From: JBDSTW01 sp039914705 | GTDB taxonomy: Bacteria > Pseudomonadota > Gammaproteobacteria > SURF-13 | Direction: 5' to 3' | Assembly (NCBI GenBank): GCA_039914705.1 | Contig: JBDSOT010000103.1 | Coordinates: 1-8,248, forward strand | DNA: 8,248 nt | Part shown: positions 1 to 5,903 of the stretch, one piece after another | Position numbering within the stretch: position 1 is the first letter of the stretch | Layout of the letters: every line of letters begins with the position of its first letter | The notes under the pieces: model-generated | What the model saw: only the letters and a program-made list of their open reading frames with translations | Databases searched by the model: none | What the model was told of the DNA's origin: nothing | Translations under genes and position numbers: made by a program

Positions 1-164
1 TCGGCTTTTTCGCGGATTGAGCAGGTGTTGAGCAACAGCACATCCGCCTGCTCGGCGACAGGGGTTAGTTCCAGCCCATGCGAGGCGCCCAGCACGTCCG
101 CCATTTTCGCGGAGTCGTACTCGTTCATCTGGCAGCCGAAGGTTTTTATATACAGTTTTTGCAT
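1..164 (-). CDS. miaB: tRNA-2-methylthio-N6-dimethylallyladenosine synthase MiaB, N-terminal part (cut by window edge)
   Basis: MiaB is a radical-SAM methylthiotransferase that adds the 2-methylthio group to i6A at position 37 of tRNAs reading codons that begin with U. The visible 54 residues start MQKLYIKTFGCQMNEYDS and end near LLLNTCSIREKA, which is the start of the family's N-terminal UPF0004 domain. Cys11 (in GCQMN) and Cys48 (in NTCS) correspond to two of the three cysteines that bind the auxiliary 4Fe-4S cluster. The ATG at 162-164 is chosen because the protein then begins at the usual family position, although no good Shine-Dalgarno precedes it. The radical-SAM and TRAM domains lie outside the window. 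It follows amtB on the same strand, but a likely terminator separates them, so it probably has its own promoter in the short gap. Confidence 0.95.
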   Translation of the reverse strand, partial: MQKLYIKTFGCQMNEYDSAKMADVLGASHGLELTPVAEQADVLLLNTCSIREKA

Positions 165-185
165 TTAGTATTTACTGGCGTGGTG

Positions 186-212
186 AAAAAATCTCGTTAG
201 GTTTTAAGAGAT
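186..212 (-). terminator. likely intrinsic terminator after amtB
   Basis: Read on the minus strand, arms ATCTC and GAGAT (plus strand 208-212 and 191-195) can pair. Three further A/T pairs form past a one-base bulge, leaving a short loop, and a run of Ts follows directly (plus-strand As at 186-190). It starts 11 bases after the amtB stop and precedes miaB, so it fits termination of amtB. The stem is AT-rich and short, so efficiency is uncertain. Confidence 0.55.
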
Positions 213-222
213 AGCATCGGCC

Positions 223-1413
223 CTAATCCTCGAACGTGGAACGTATCTTATGAATACTCAAATCCGCACCAGCGAATTCGTCTTCGGGTTCCAGGCGAAT
301 GCCGACGGTGGCCTTGAGTACGCCGTAAATGAGGTATCCGCCTACGAGGGCAATGATAATTCCGAGCAGTGTGCCCAATAATTGAGAAACGATACTCACG
401 CCGCCGATACCGCCTAAGGCCTTTGCGCCGAAGATGCCCGCCGCGATACCGCCCCACGCGCCGCACAAACCGTGCAGCGGCCACACGCCGAGGACATCAT
501 CGATCTTCCATTTATTCTGCGTAAGTGTGAACGTCCATACGAACAGCGCGCTGGCGATGATGCCGGTGAGCAAGGCCCCGACCGGATGCATTACATCGGA
601 CCCGGCGCAAACCGCCACCAGTCCGGCGAGCGGGCCGTTATGCACGAAACCGGGATCGTTACGGCCCATCACCAAGGCCGCCAAAATGCCGCCCGCCATC
701 GCCATCAGGGAATTAATCGCGACCAGACCGCTGACCGCCTCGACCGTCTGCGCCGACATCACATTGAAGCCGAACCAGCCCACGCTCAATATCCACGCGC
801 CTAGCGCCAGAAACGGAATATTTGACGGCGGATGCGCATTTACCTGGCCCTCATTATTGTAGCGGCCGCGCCGCGCACCCAGCAGCAGCACGGCCACCAG
901 CGCTATCCAGCCGCCCATGGCATGCACCACAACCGAGCCGGCGAAGTCGTGGAACTTCGCGCCGAACTCCGCCAAAAGCCAATCCTGTAAACCGAATAAA
1001 TTATTCCAAGCGATGCCCTCAAAAAACGGATAGACCAGGCCGACGATCAGGAAAGACGCGGCCAATTGCGGATTGAATTTGGCGCGCTCGGCGATCCCGC
1101 CCGAGACAATCGCGGGCACTGCGGCCGCAAAAGTAAGCAGGAAGAAAAATTTGACCAGCTCATAACCGTTTTTGGCAGCCAGGCTCTCCGCGCCTTGCAT
1201 GAAATATAAACCGTAGGCGATGCCGTAGCCGATAAAGAAATAGGCGATGGTGGAGGATGCGAAATCCGTGATTATTTTGACGAGCGCGTTGACCTGATTC
1301 TTTTTGCGCACGGTGCCCAGCTCGAGGAAGGCGAATCCGGCGTGCATGGCCAGCACCATGATCGCGCCGATAAGTATGAACAACACATCACTGCCGGATT
1401 TCAACGTTTCCAT
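223..1413 (-). CDS. amtB: ammonium transporter, Amt/MEP/Rh family
   Basis: This is an inner-membrane ammonium channel of 396 residues, predicted to have 11 membrane helices and to form a trimer as in its family. It begins directly with the first helix, without the cleaved leader of E. coli AmtB. The pore residues are visible: the DFAGSVVVH motif gives the structural Asp156 and the first pore His164; WPLHGLCGAWGG gives the second pore His314; GWFGFNVMSA carries the Phe gate (Phe216) and Ser220 of the recruitment site; TFAAAVPAIVSGGIAERAKF matches the other gate region. The tail keeps EPEDEFAGADLS but then reads IHKIRSTFED instead of the common HGE-A-Y ending. The ATG at 1411-1413 has AGGGG six bases upstream. 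No glnK (PII) gene adjoins it, although amtB is often paired with one. It is divergent from slyD. I saw no clear sigma-54 promoter. Confidence 0.96.
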   Translation of the reverse strand: METLKSGSDVLFILIGAIMVLAMHAGFAFLELGTVRKKNQVNALVKIITDFASSTIAYFFIGYGIAYGLYFMQGAESLAAKNGYELVKFFFLLTFAAAVPAIVSGGIAERAKFNPQLAASFLIVGLVYPFFEGIAWNNLFGLQDWLLAEFGAKFHDFAGSVVVHAMGGWIALVAVLLLGARRGRYNNEGQVNAHPPSNIPFLALGAWILSVGWFGFNVMSAQTVEAVSGLVAINSLMAMAGGILAALVMGRNDPGFVHNGPLAGLVAVCAGSDVMHPVGALLTGIIASALFVWTFTLTQNKWKIDDVLGVWPLHGLCGAWGGIAAGIFGAKALGGIGGVSIVSQLLGTLLGIIIALVGGYLIYGVLKATVGIRLEPEDEFAGADLSIHKIRSTFED

Positions 1414-1561
1414 GCACCGCCCCTTATTAATTCGGTAATCTTGAAATTGGAGAATATAAATTCGAAGTTTAAGACTTTCTGGTTCAAGAGTCGATTACGA
1501 TTAAAAGTATGACGGGGGAAACGTCACGCCCGGCAACTTTCTCTACAACACCAAGTTGGGC

Positions 1562-1567
1562 TATAGT
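1562..1567 (+). promoter_or_regulatory. possible -10 element of the slyD promoter
   Basis: TATAGT lies 42 bases before the slyD ATG and matches the sigma-70 -10 consensus at 5 of 6 positions. The region 17-18 bases upstream (TTTCTC or TTCTCT, about 1538-1544) is a poor -35 match, so this is a tentative call. Confidence 0.35.
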
Positions 1568-1598
1568 GACGCAAAATTTTACCGGCAGACAATAAGGC

Positions 1599-1603
1599 GA
1601 GGA
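1599..1603 (+). promoter_or_regulatory. Shine-Dalgarno that fixes the slyD start
   Basis: GAGGA lies six bases before the ATG at 1610. It supports this start over the upstream in-frame TTG at 1556, which has no such site and would add 18 residues absent from the family. Confidence 0.75.
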
Positions 1604-1609
1604 AATATC

Positions 1610-2089
1610 ATGAAAGCAACCGCAGGCAGAGTAGTCGCCATGCATTACACACTTACCGATGATAAGGGCGAGGTTCTGGATAGCAGCGCTGGCGGTGAAC
1701 CGCTGTCTTATCTGCACGGACACAACAATATTGTTGCCGGGCTGGAAAAGGCGCTCGATGGTAAACAGGCCGGCTTCAAATCCAAGGTCACGGTCGCACC
1801 GGCTGACGCTTATGGTGAGCAAAACCCTGAAGCCATATTCACCGAACCGCATGCGAGTTTTGCGCCGGATATGAAACTGGAAACCGGCATGCAGATACAT
1901 GCCGACGACAAGCACGGGCCGGTTACCTTCACCGTTGTTGCGCTCACCGAAGCGGGCGTCGTGCTGGACGGCAATCACCCGTTGGCCGGCAAGACTCTGC
2001 ATTTCGATGTGGAGCTTGTAGAGGTGCGCAAGGCCACCGCCACTGAACTTTCCCATGGGCATGTGCATACCGGACATGACCATCACTGA
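1610..2089 (+). CDS. slyD: FKBP-type peptidyl-prolyl cis-trans isomerase SlyD
   Basis: SlyD is a cytoplasmic prolyl isomerase and chaperone that binds nickel and other metals and, in E. coli, helps hydrogenase maturation. The 159-residue product has the split FKBP domain (about 1-70 and 120-141), with LSYLHGHNNIVAGLEKAL and DGNHPLAGKTLHFDVEL as hallmark segments. The insert-in-flap chaperone domain (about 73-119) lies between them. The last 11 residues, HGHVHTGHDHH, contain six histidines and are a likely metal-binding tail. This tail is shorter than that of E. coli SlyD and has no cysteines. The ATG at 1610 is chosen from family alignment and the GAGGA site. The gene is divergent from amtB and precedes two lipoprotein genes after a 127-base gap, so it may or may not share their transcript. 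No hydrogenase gene is visible. Confidence 0.94.
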   Translation: MKATAGRVVAMHYTLTDDKGEVLDSSAGGEPLSYLHGHNNIVAGLEKALDGKQAGFKSKVTVAPADAYGEQNPEAIFTEPHASFAPDMKLETGMQIHADDKHGPVTFTVVALTEAGVVLDGNHPLAGKTLHFDVELVEVRKATATELSHGHVHTGHDHH

Positions 2090-2216
2090 TTGGTTTCTGC
2101 TGAAAAATAGCGGGCGTCGAACGTTTGTTATTAAAGGTGCACACTGAATTAGTTGCAACACTCTGTCGCGGCCATTGTCCAATTTAGCAGCTTGAACTCC
2201 GCATGAGGATTGGCGT

Positions 2217-2744
2217 ATGCAAGCTCACTATTGGTTGATTATCGCGCTATTTGCGTTGGGCGGCTGCGCGGCAACACCGCAGAATTTGCGCGGCGAGTTT
2301 AGTGCACTGACACCGCAAACCGCGCAAGACAACAATGCAAACGGGCAGCTTGTGCGCTGGGGTGGTGAACTTATAAAAGCCACGCCAGGCCCGAACGAGA
2401 CGTGCTTTGAATTGTTGGGCCGCGCCCTCGACGCTAATGGCCGTCCCGCGTCCGGGGATAAAACGCTAGGCCGCTTTCTCGCCTGCGCACCAGGGTTTTA
2501 CGACCCCACTGTTTACACAGCTAATCGCGAGCTTACGGTAACCGGCACCCTGACCGACCCGGTTACGCGCAAAGTGGGTAACTATGATTACCACTATCCT
2601 CAGGTTGCGGCGCAAGCCGTTTACCTGTGGCCCAAGCGCGCGGAGATCGTTCACGGACCTTGGGATTATCGCGATCCATTTTATGATCCTTTCTTCAGTC
2701 CCTTCGGCTACGGCCATCATCGTAACTGGCCTTACTATTGGTGA
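2217..2744 (+). CDS. Slp-family outer-membrane lipoprotein (first of tandem pair)
   Basis: The 175-residue product starts with a lipoprotein signal peptide: a hydrophobic stretch at residues 6-14 and lipobox LGGC with the lipidated Cys17. Ala at position +2 predicts outer-membrane sorting by the E. coli rule. The mature part (about 43-140) carries Slp-family landmarks: QLVRWGGELI, the LGRFLACAPGFYDP block, and YHYPQVAAQAVYLW near its end. Slp proteins are starvation- or stress-induced lipoproteins of unclear biochemical role. The last 25 residues are very rich in Tyr, Phe, Trp, Pro, His and Gly. Two extra cysteines (63 and 90) could form a disulphide in the periplasm. GAGG at 2205-2208 supports the ATG at 2217. 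The next gene is a diverged paralogue starting 4 bases after this stop, so the two are probably translated from one message. Confidence 0.85.
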   Translation: MQAHYWLIIALFALGGCAATPQNLRGEFSALTPQTAQDNNANGQLVRWGGELIKATPGPNETCFELLGRALDANGRPASGDKTLGRFLACAPGFYDPTVYTANRELTVTGTLTDPVTRKVGNYDYHYPQVAAQAVYLWPKRAEIVHGPWDYRDPFYDPFFSPFGYGHHRNWPYYW

Positions 2745-2748
2745 ACTT

Positions 2749-3267
2749 ATGCGACTGCAACGATTTGGTATTTTAATTTTTTCATCGGCACTTATCCTCG
2801 CCTTGCCGGCATGCGCAACATCACCGTTCAACAAGCTTGGGTTGGAACAGGTAGACCGCAGCATTACTTATGCCCGCGCTGTGCAAAATCCAGACGCCGT
2901 GCTCGCTCGGCAAGTCGTGTTCGGTGGCAGCATTATTGCCACGCGCAACCTCGCCGACTACACGGAGGTCACCGTGCTCGCCTACCCACTGGATAACACC
3001 GACCGGCCCAATACCTCGACCAGCCCATTAGGACGTTTTCTTCTTGTCCATCCTGGTTATCTTGAGGGCGTGCAATACGCCCCCGGCCGCCTGCTAAGCG
3101 CACGCGGCGTCCTGGCGGGTGTGCAAGTGCAAGCACTGGAGCAAAATACGTACACTTATCCGGTCTTAGAGGCGCGCGAACTGCATTTATGGTCTTCCCA
3201 AGATTATGCTCCGCGCCAGAGTCCCCTACCCTCGTGGCTGAATATTGGCATTGGCATAGGGCTTTGA
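2749..3267 (+). CDS. Slp-family outer-membrane lipoprotein (second of tandem pair)
   Basis: The 172-residue product has a signal peptide with a hydrophobic core at about residues 7-19 and lipobox LPAC (lipidated Cys22). Ala at +2 again suggests outer-membrane sorting. The Slp core is recognisable: RQVVFGGSIIATRNL, then VTVLAYPLD, SPLGRFLLVHPGYLEG, and YTYPVLEARELHLW. It therefore aligns along its length with the preceding protein but is well diverged, and it lacks the aromatic tail, ending in a Gly/Ile-rich IGIGIGL. The ATG at 2749 lies 4 bases after the upstream stop and gives a proper signal peptide. The frame stays open further upstream, inside the first gene, but a start there would bury the signal peptide. 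The local Shine-Dalgarno (GGTGA) is weak, which fits translational coupling. Confidence 0.83.
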   Translation: MRLQRFGILIFSSALILALPACATSPFNKLGLEQVDRSITYARAVQNPDAVLARQVVFGGSIIATRNLADYTEVTVLAYPLDNTDRPNTSTSPLGRFLLVHPGYLEGVQYAPGRLLSARGVLAGVQVQALEQNTYTYPVLEARELHLWSSQDYAPRQSPLPSWLNIGIGIGL

Positions 3268-3305
3268 GTCAGTTATTTAATATCCGGCCATAAAAAACTG
3301 TGTTC

Positions 3306-3340
3306 AAAAAAGCAGGCTGGCTTTCTTTTTAGGCCAGCCT
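3306..3340 (-). terminator. intrinsic terminator of the KGG-repeat gene
   Basis: Arms AGGCTGGC (3314-3321) and GCCAGCCT (3333-3340) form an 8-bp GC-rich stem with an 11-base AT-rich loop. On the minus strand the stem is followed by GC and six Ts (plus-strand As at 3306-3311). On the plus strand no T-run follows, so it serves the minus-strand gene 39 bases upstream better than the convergent lipoprotein pair. Confidence 0.8.
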
Positions 3341-3378
3341 TACATAACTAATCCGCGTTTATCGAAGTTATTTGCGCG

Positions 3379-3648
3379 CTAATGTTTAATTTTGCTCACA
3401 CGCGAGCTTTCGCCGCCTTTGCGGCCCGCCTCGCGAGCCTCGGTGGAGGTAAACTCATGCGCGGTGCCTTTCTCATGCGCAGCCTTACCGCCCTTGCTGC
3501 CCGCGATTCTCGCCTCTGCGGAAGAAAATTTATGAGCGGATCCCTTTTCATGAGCCGCCTTGCCGCCCTTGCTGGCAATCTCGCGCTGCCGCTTATCATC
3601 CATAGACGCAAAACCTCGAGTGCTTGTACCTTTACTTTGATCAGGCAT
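3379..3648 (-). CDS. KGG-repeat stress-type protein (YciG-like)
   Basis: This 89-residue, highly charged protein has the short KGG motif in three units at residues 27-29, 52-54 and 77-79, an exact period of 25. The two best units read SKGGKAAHEKG followed by a Ser/Thr-Ala-Glu-Ala-Arg segment. This is the stress-induced bacterial acidophilic repeat (KGG family), to which E. coli YciG and fungal Con-10 belong. Members are induced by stress or stationary phase, but no molecular activity is established. It has no signal peptide or membrane segment and is probably cytoplasmic and largely disordered. The ATG at 3646-3648 is fixed by a near-perfect Shine-Dalgarno. It stands alone on its strand with its own terminator, which suggests a dedicated, highly translated message. 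Confidence 0.88.
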   Translation of the reverse strand: MPDQSKGTSTRGFASMDDKRQREIASKGGKAAHEKGSAHKFSSAEARIAGSKGGKAAHEKGTAHEFTSTEAREAGRKGGESSRVSKIKH

Positions 3649-3653
3649 CGGAA

Positions 3654-3660
3654 CCTCCTA
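3654..3660 (-). promoter_or_regulatory. very strong Shine-Dalgarno of the KGG-repeat gene
   Basis: On the minus strand TAGGAGG lies 5 bases before the ATG, the strongest ribosome site in the window. It implies high translation when the gene is expressed. Confidence 0.85.
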
Positions 3661-3749
3661 ATAAAAACTGAGTTAAAAAGAAATTGAAAGACGTTTGATT
3701 GCTAAGCAGCCAAACAATCTCTGCCTACAACTATTCACCGCGTTGTTTA

Positions 3750-3775
3750 CAAAATTAAACCATTCGCTAATTTTG
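3750..3775. repeat. AT-rich inverted repeat downstream of tRNA-Met
   Basis: Arms CAAAATTA (3750-3757) and TAATTTTG (3768-3775) are perfectly complementary around a 10-base loop. It lies in the gap between the KGG-repeat gene and tRNA-Met. It could be part of a processing or termination region for the tRNA transcript, but lacks a clear T-run. The rest of the 208-base gap shows nothing I can name. Confidence 0.35.
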
Positions 3776-3856
3776 ATCAGTAAGCGCATAGAAAGGTTCA
3801 GTGCAAATTCACATTCGGACAAAATACAGAAAGGTAGAAATATTTACCGCGCAAAA

Positions 3857-3933
3857 TGGTGGCTATGGGTGGACTCGAACCACCGACCTCAGCATTATGA
3901 GTGCCGCGCTCTAACCAGCTGAGCTACATAGCC
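3857..3933 (-). tRNA. tRNA-Met (CAT), elongator type
   Basis: The minus strand folds into a full cloverleaf. Acceptor GGCTATG pairs with CATAGCC, the D stem is GCTC/GAGC, the anticodon stem CGGCA/TGCTG (one G-T pair) encloses CTCATAA, and the T stem GGTGG/CCACC encloses TTCGAGT. A discriminator A and an encoded CCA end at 3857. The anticodon CAT could belong to elongator Met, initiator Met or lysidine-modified Ile2. The paired first acceptor position excludes a typical bacterial initiator. The GGCTA-GTAGCTCAG start resembles elongator tRNA-Met more than tRNA-Ile2. It lies 77 bases after ychF with its own likely promoter. Confidence 0.95.
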
Positions 3934-3962
3934 TTAAATCAGTGCCCCGTAGACAGGGGCGG

Positions 3963-3991
3963 ATTATAAAGATTTTGTTAATACTTGTAAC
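3963..3991 (-). promoter_or_regulatory. likely sigma-70 promoter of tRNA-Met with GC-rich discriminator
   Basis: On the minus strand a perfect -10 TATAAT (plus 3963-3968) lies 17 bases after GTTACA (plus 3986-3991), a 4 of 6 match to the -35 box. The -10 is followed by CCGCCCC, the kind of GC-rich discriminator typical of stringently controlled stable-RNA promoters. Transcription would start near 3955, about 22 bases before the tRNA 5' end. Confidence 0.65.
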
Positions 3992-4000
3992 TTGCTACTT
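3983..4000. repeat. short intergenic repeat, copy 1 (after ychF)
   Basis: The 18 bases acttgtaacttgctactt match acttgtgacttactactt at 6663-6680 at 16 of 18 positions. Both copies lie within 30 bases after a minus-strand stop codon (ychF here, prs there). This copy overlaps the -35 region proposed for tRNA-Met. Confidence 0.5.
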
Positions 4001-4010
4001 AATCCCGGTC

Positions 4011-5102
4011 TTAAACGTTAAATCTGAAATGCATCACGTCGCCGTCCTGCACGATATACTCCTTGCCCTCCAAGCGCCACTTACCGGCCTCTTTAGCTCC
4101 ATGTTCGCCCTTGCCTGCAATGAAATCATCGTAGGCAATGACCTCGGCACGGATGAAACCACGCTCAAAGTCTGTATGAATCACCGCAGCAGATTGCGGA
4201 GCTGTGGCGCCAATGGGGATCGTCCAAGCACGCACCTCTTTAGGACCCACAGTGAAGTAGGTTTGCAGACCGAGTAATTCGTAACCGGCACGGATTACGC
4301 GATCAAGCCCCGGTTCGGCCAAACCCAGCTCGGTGAGAAATTCCAGCTTGTCCGCGTCGGCGAGTTCGGCAATCTCGGCCTCGATGGCCGCACACACCGC
4401 GACGGCAACGGCACCCTCGCGCGCCGCTTGCGCACGCACTTGATCGAGGTAAGGATTGTTTTCAAATCCATCCTCAGCAACATTGGCAATATACAAGGTC
4501 GGCTTTGCCGTGAGTAAATGCAGTTCATACAGCAATTTGCTTTCCTGCGCGCTGAGTTCCATTGAACGCACCGGCGCACCGCTATCGAGATGCGTCTGCA
4601 CGCGCTCCAGCAAGGCCTTTTGCGCAAGCGCTTCCTTGTCGAAGCCTTTGGCATTTTTGGTGGCGCGCTGAAGTCCCTTGGCGACGGTGTCCATATCGGC
4701 GAGCGCAAGTTCGGTATTAATAACCTCCATGTCGGACAGCGGGTCGATCTTGCCCGCCACATGGATGACGTCGGTGTCTACGAAACAACGCACCACGTGC
4801 GCGATGGCCTGCGTCTCGCGAATATTGGCAAGGAATTTATTGCCCAGACCCTCGCCTTGGGAGGCACCGGCGACCAGTCCGGCGATGTCTACGAATTCCA
4901 TCGTGGTGGGCAGCACGCGCTGCGGCTTGGCAATTGCGGCCAACGCGGCAAGGCGCGCATCCGGCATGGCAACTACACCGACGTTAGGCTCGATGGTGCA
5001 AAACGGATAATTTTCCGCAGCAATACCGGCCTTGGTTAAGGCATTAAACAAGGTGGACTTGCCCACATTGGGCAGGCCGACGATGCCGCATTTAAATCCC
5101 AT
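4011..5102 (-). CDS. ychF: redox-regulated ribosome-associated ATPase YchF (OLA1 family)
   Basis: YchF is an Obg-family P-loop protein that prefers ATP to GTP, binds ribosomes and is linked to oxidative-stress responses. At 363 residues it has the same length as the E. coli protein. The P-loop GLPNVGKST is at 9-17 and the G3 motif DIAG at 72-75, followed by LVAGASQGEGLGN. His114 sits at the position proposed as catalytic in E. coli. The base-recognition motif is NVAE (207-210), the NxxE form associated with ATP rather than the GTPase NKxD. A coiled region lies at about 130-200 and a TGS domain at about 281-363. The ATG at 5100-5102 gives the canonical MGFKCGIVGLPNVGKST start. It lies 180 bases after pth, as in many proteobacteria, with a palindromic gap between them. 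Confidence 0.98.
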   Translation of the reverse strand: MGFKCGIVGLPNVGKSTLFNALTKAGIAAENYPFCTIEPNVGVVAMPDARLAALAAIAKPQRVLPTTMEFVDIAGLVAGASQGEGLGNKFLANIRETQAIAHVVRCFVDTDVIHVAGKIDPLSDMEVINTELALADMDTVAKGLQRATKNAKGFDKEALAQKALLERVQTHLDSGAPVRSMELSAQESKLLYELHLLTAKPTLYIANVAEDGFENNPYLDQVRAQAAREGAVAVAVCAAIEAEIAELADADKLEFLTELGLAEPGLDRVIRAGYELLGLQTYFTVGPKEVRAWTIPIGATAPQSAAVIHTDFERGFIRAEVIAYDDFIAGKGEHGAKEAGKWRLEGKEYIVQDGDVMHFRFNV

Positions 5103-5135
5103 AGTGTAATTCCAACTTCGATATTCAACGCGAAC

Positions 5136-5251
5136 ACGCTAAGACGCTAAGAACAACTAAATCACTGATCGAAAAATATAAGGACGGTAGGGCGTAGCTA
5201 TGTGAGCCATTCTCATATCAGTCTATGCTTTTTACCTTTGCGTCTTTGCGT
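5136..5251. repeat. inverted pair of octamer dimers in the pth-ychF gap
   Basis: ACGCTAAG is repeated twice in tandem at 5136-5151. At 5236-5251 CTTTGCGT is repeated twice, the inverted complement ACGCAAAG. The two 16-base arms are complementary at 14 of 16 positions. Inside lie ACTGAT (5164-5169) and its complement ATCAGT (5217-5222), and a smaller stem-loop near 5200-5218. The whole could fold as one long imperfect hairpin. No coding sequence is apparent within it. The class of element is unknown. Confidence 0.6.
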
Positions 5252-5282
5252 TGGGTTTTTGGGCCGTAAGCCGTTCGAGCAA

Positions 5283-5870
5283 TCAAGCTCGACTGTGCAA
5301 TTGATGCATGGCCCGTTCAAGATCACCGCACAACATTAACGGCAACACCGACAGCGCATTATCAATGCCGTCCTGGATAAGCGTCTGCTCGGTTTTAGGC
5401 GCGCGGTTTAATACATAAGCCGTGACATCATTGCCCTTGCCAGGATGGCCAATGCCGATGCGCAGGCGCAAAAAATCATCGCCCAGGTGTGCGCTGATGT
5501 CGCGCAGGCCATTGTGGCCACCGTGGCCACCGCCCTGCTTGATGCGCACCGTGCCCACGGGTAGATCAAGGTCATCGTGCACCACGAGGATGTGCGTTAC
5601 CGGAATTTTATAAAACCCGGCGAGACTGGCCACCGCCTGGCCGCTGCGGTTCATGAAGGTCGCGGGTTTGAGCAGCCAGCATTCCCTGGAGCCATTGCTG
5701 CGCGGGGGTGAAATTTTGCAGACAGCCCCGTGGAATCTTGACTCCTGCTTGAAGCTTGCGCCGTGACTCTGCGCCAGGGCGTCGATGAGCCAAAACCCGG
5801 CGTTGTGCCGGGTCTGCGCATAATCCGGCCCGGGGTTACCCAGGCCCACGATGAGACTAATGCCTGCCAT
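5283..5870 (-). CDS. pth: peptidyl-tRNA hydrolase
   Basis: Pth cleaves peptidyl-tRNA released by stalled ribosomes, recycling tRNA; it is a soluble monomer. The 195-residue product shows the family signatures: GLGNPGPDYAQTRHNAGFW with Asn12 and the catalytic His22, KPATFMNRSG with Asn74, VVHDDLDLPVG with Asp99, and GGHGGHNGLRDI with Asn120. These correspond to E. coli Asn10, His20, Asn68, Asp93 and Asn114. Length is normal for the family. The ATG at 5868-5870 gives the usual MxGIxLIVGLGNPG start. It follows rplY with 33 bases between, a widely conserved pairing that suggests co-transcription; both products act in translation. Confidence 0.98.
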   Translation of the reverse strand: MAGISLIVGLGNPGPDYAQTRHNAGFWLIDALAQSHGASFKQESRFHGAVCKISPPRSNGSRECWLLKPATFMNRSGQAVASLAGFYKIPVTHILVVHDDLDLPVGTVRIKQGGGHGGHNGLRDISAHLGDDFLRLRIGIGHPGKGNDVTAYVLNRAPKTEQTLIQDGIDNALSVLPLMLCGDLERAMHQLHSRA

Positions 5871-5903
5871 GCCTGCACCCTGCGGACCGGCACGAGTCTC
5901 CCA

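Noticed and set aside
1510..1526. Small inverted repeat TGACG/CGTCA in the amtB-slyD gap as an operator
   Set aside because: Five-base arms with a 7-base loop are expected by chance, and it matches no operator I can name.
1505..1609. Upstream in-frame extension of slyD, open back to a stop at 1502-1504
   Set aside because: It has only a TTG start at 1556 without a ribosome site, and the added residues are outside the family. The ATG at 1610 has a good site.
1414..1609. Sigma-54 promoter for amtB, as expected for nitrogen control
   Set aside because: I found no convincing TGGCAC-N5-TTGC pair on the minus strand of this gap. No sigma-70 site stands out for amtB either.
3415..3580. DNA tandem repeat in the KGG-repeat gene as a separate repeat element
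   Set aside because: The 75-base periodicity is explained by the protein's 25-residue repeat.
3695..3922. A 75-codon plus-strand open frame ending inside tRNA-Met
   Set aside because: Its last third is the antisense of the tRNA, giving the familiar false peptide WVDSNHRPQHYE. There is no ribosome site.
3857..3933. Reading the CAT tRNA as initiator Met or as Ile2
   Set aside because: The first acceptor pair is intact, unlike typical bacterial initiators, and the 5' sequence is close to elongator Met. Ile2 is not fully excluded without modification data.
5136..5251. CRISPR-like reading of the repeated octamers
   Set aside because: The units are 8 bases, directly abutting and inverted between the two sides. 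There are no spacers and no cas genes.
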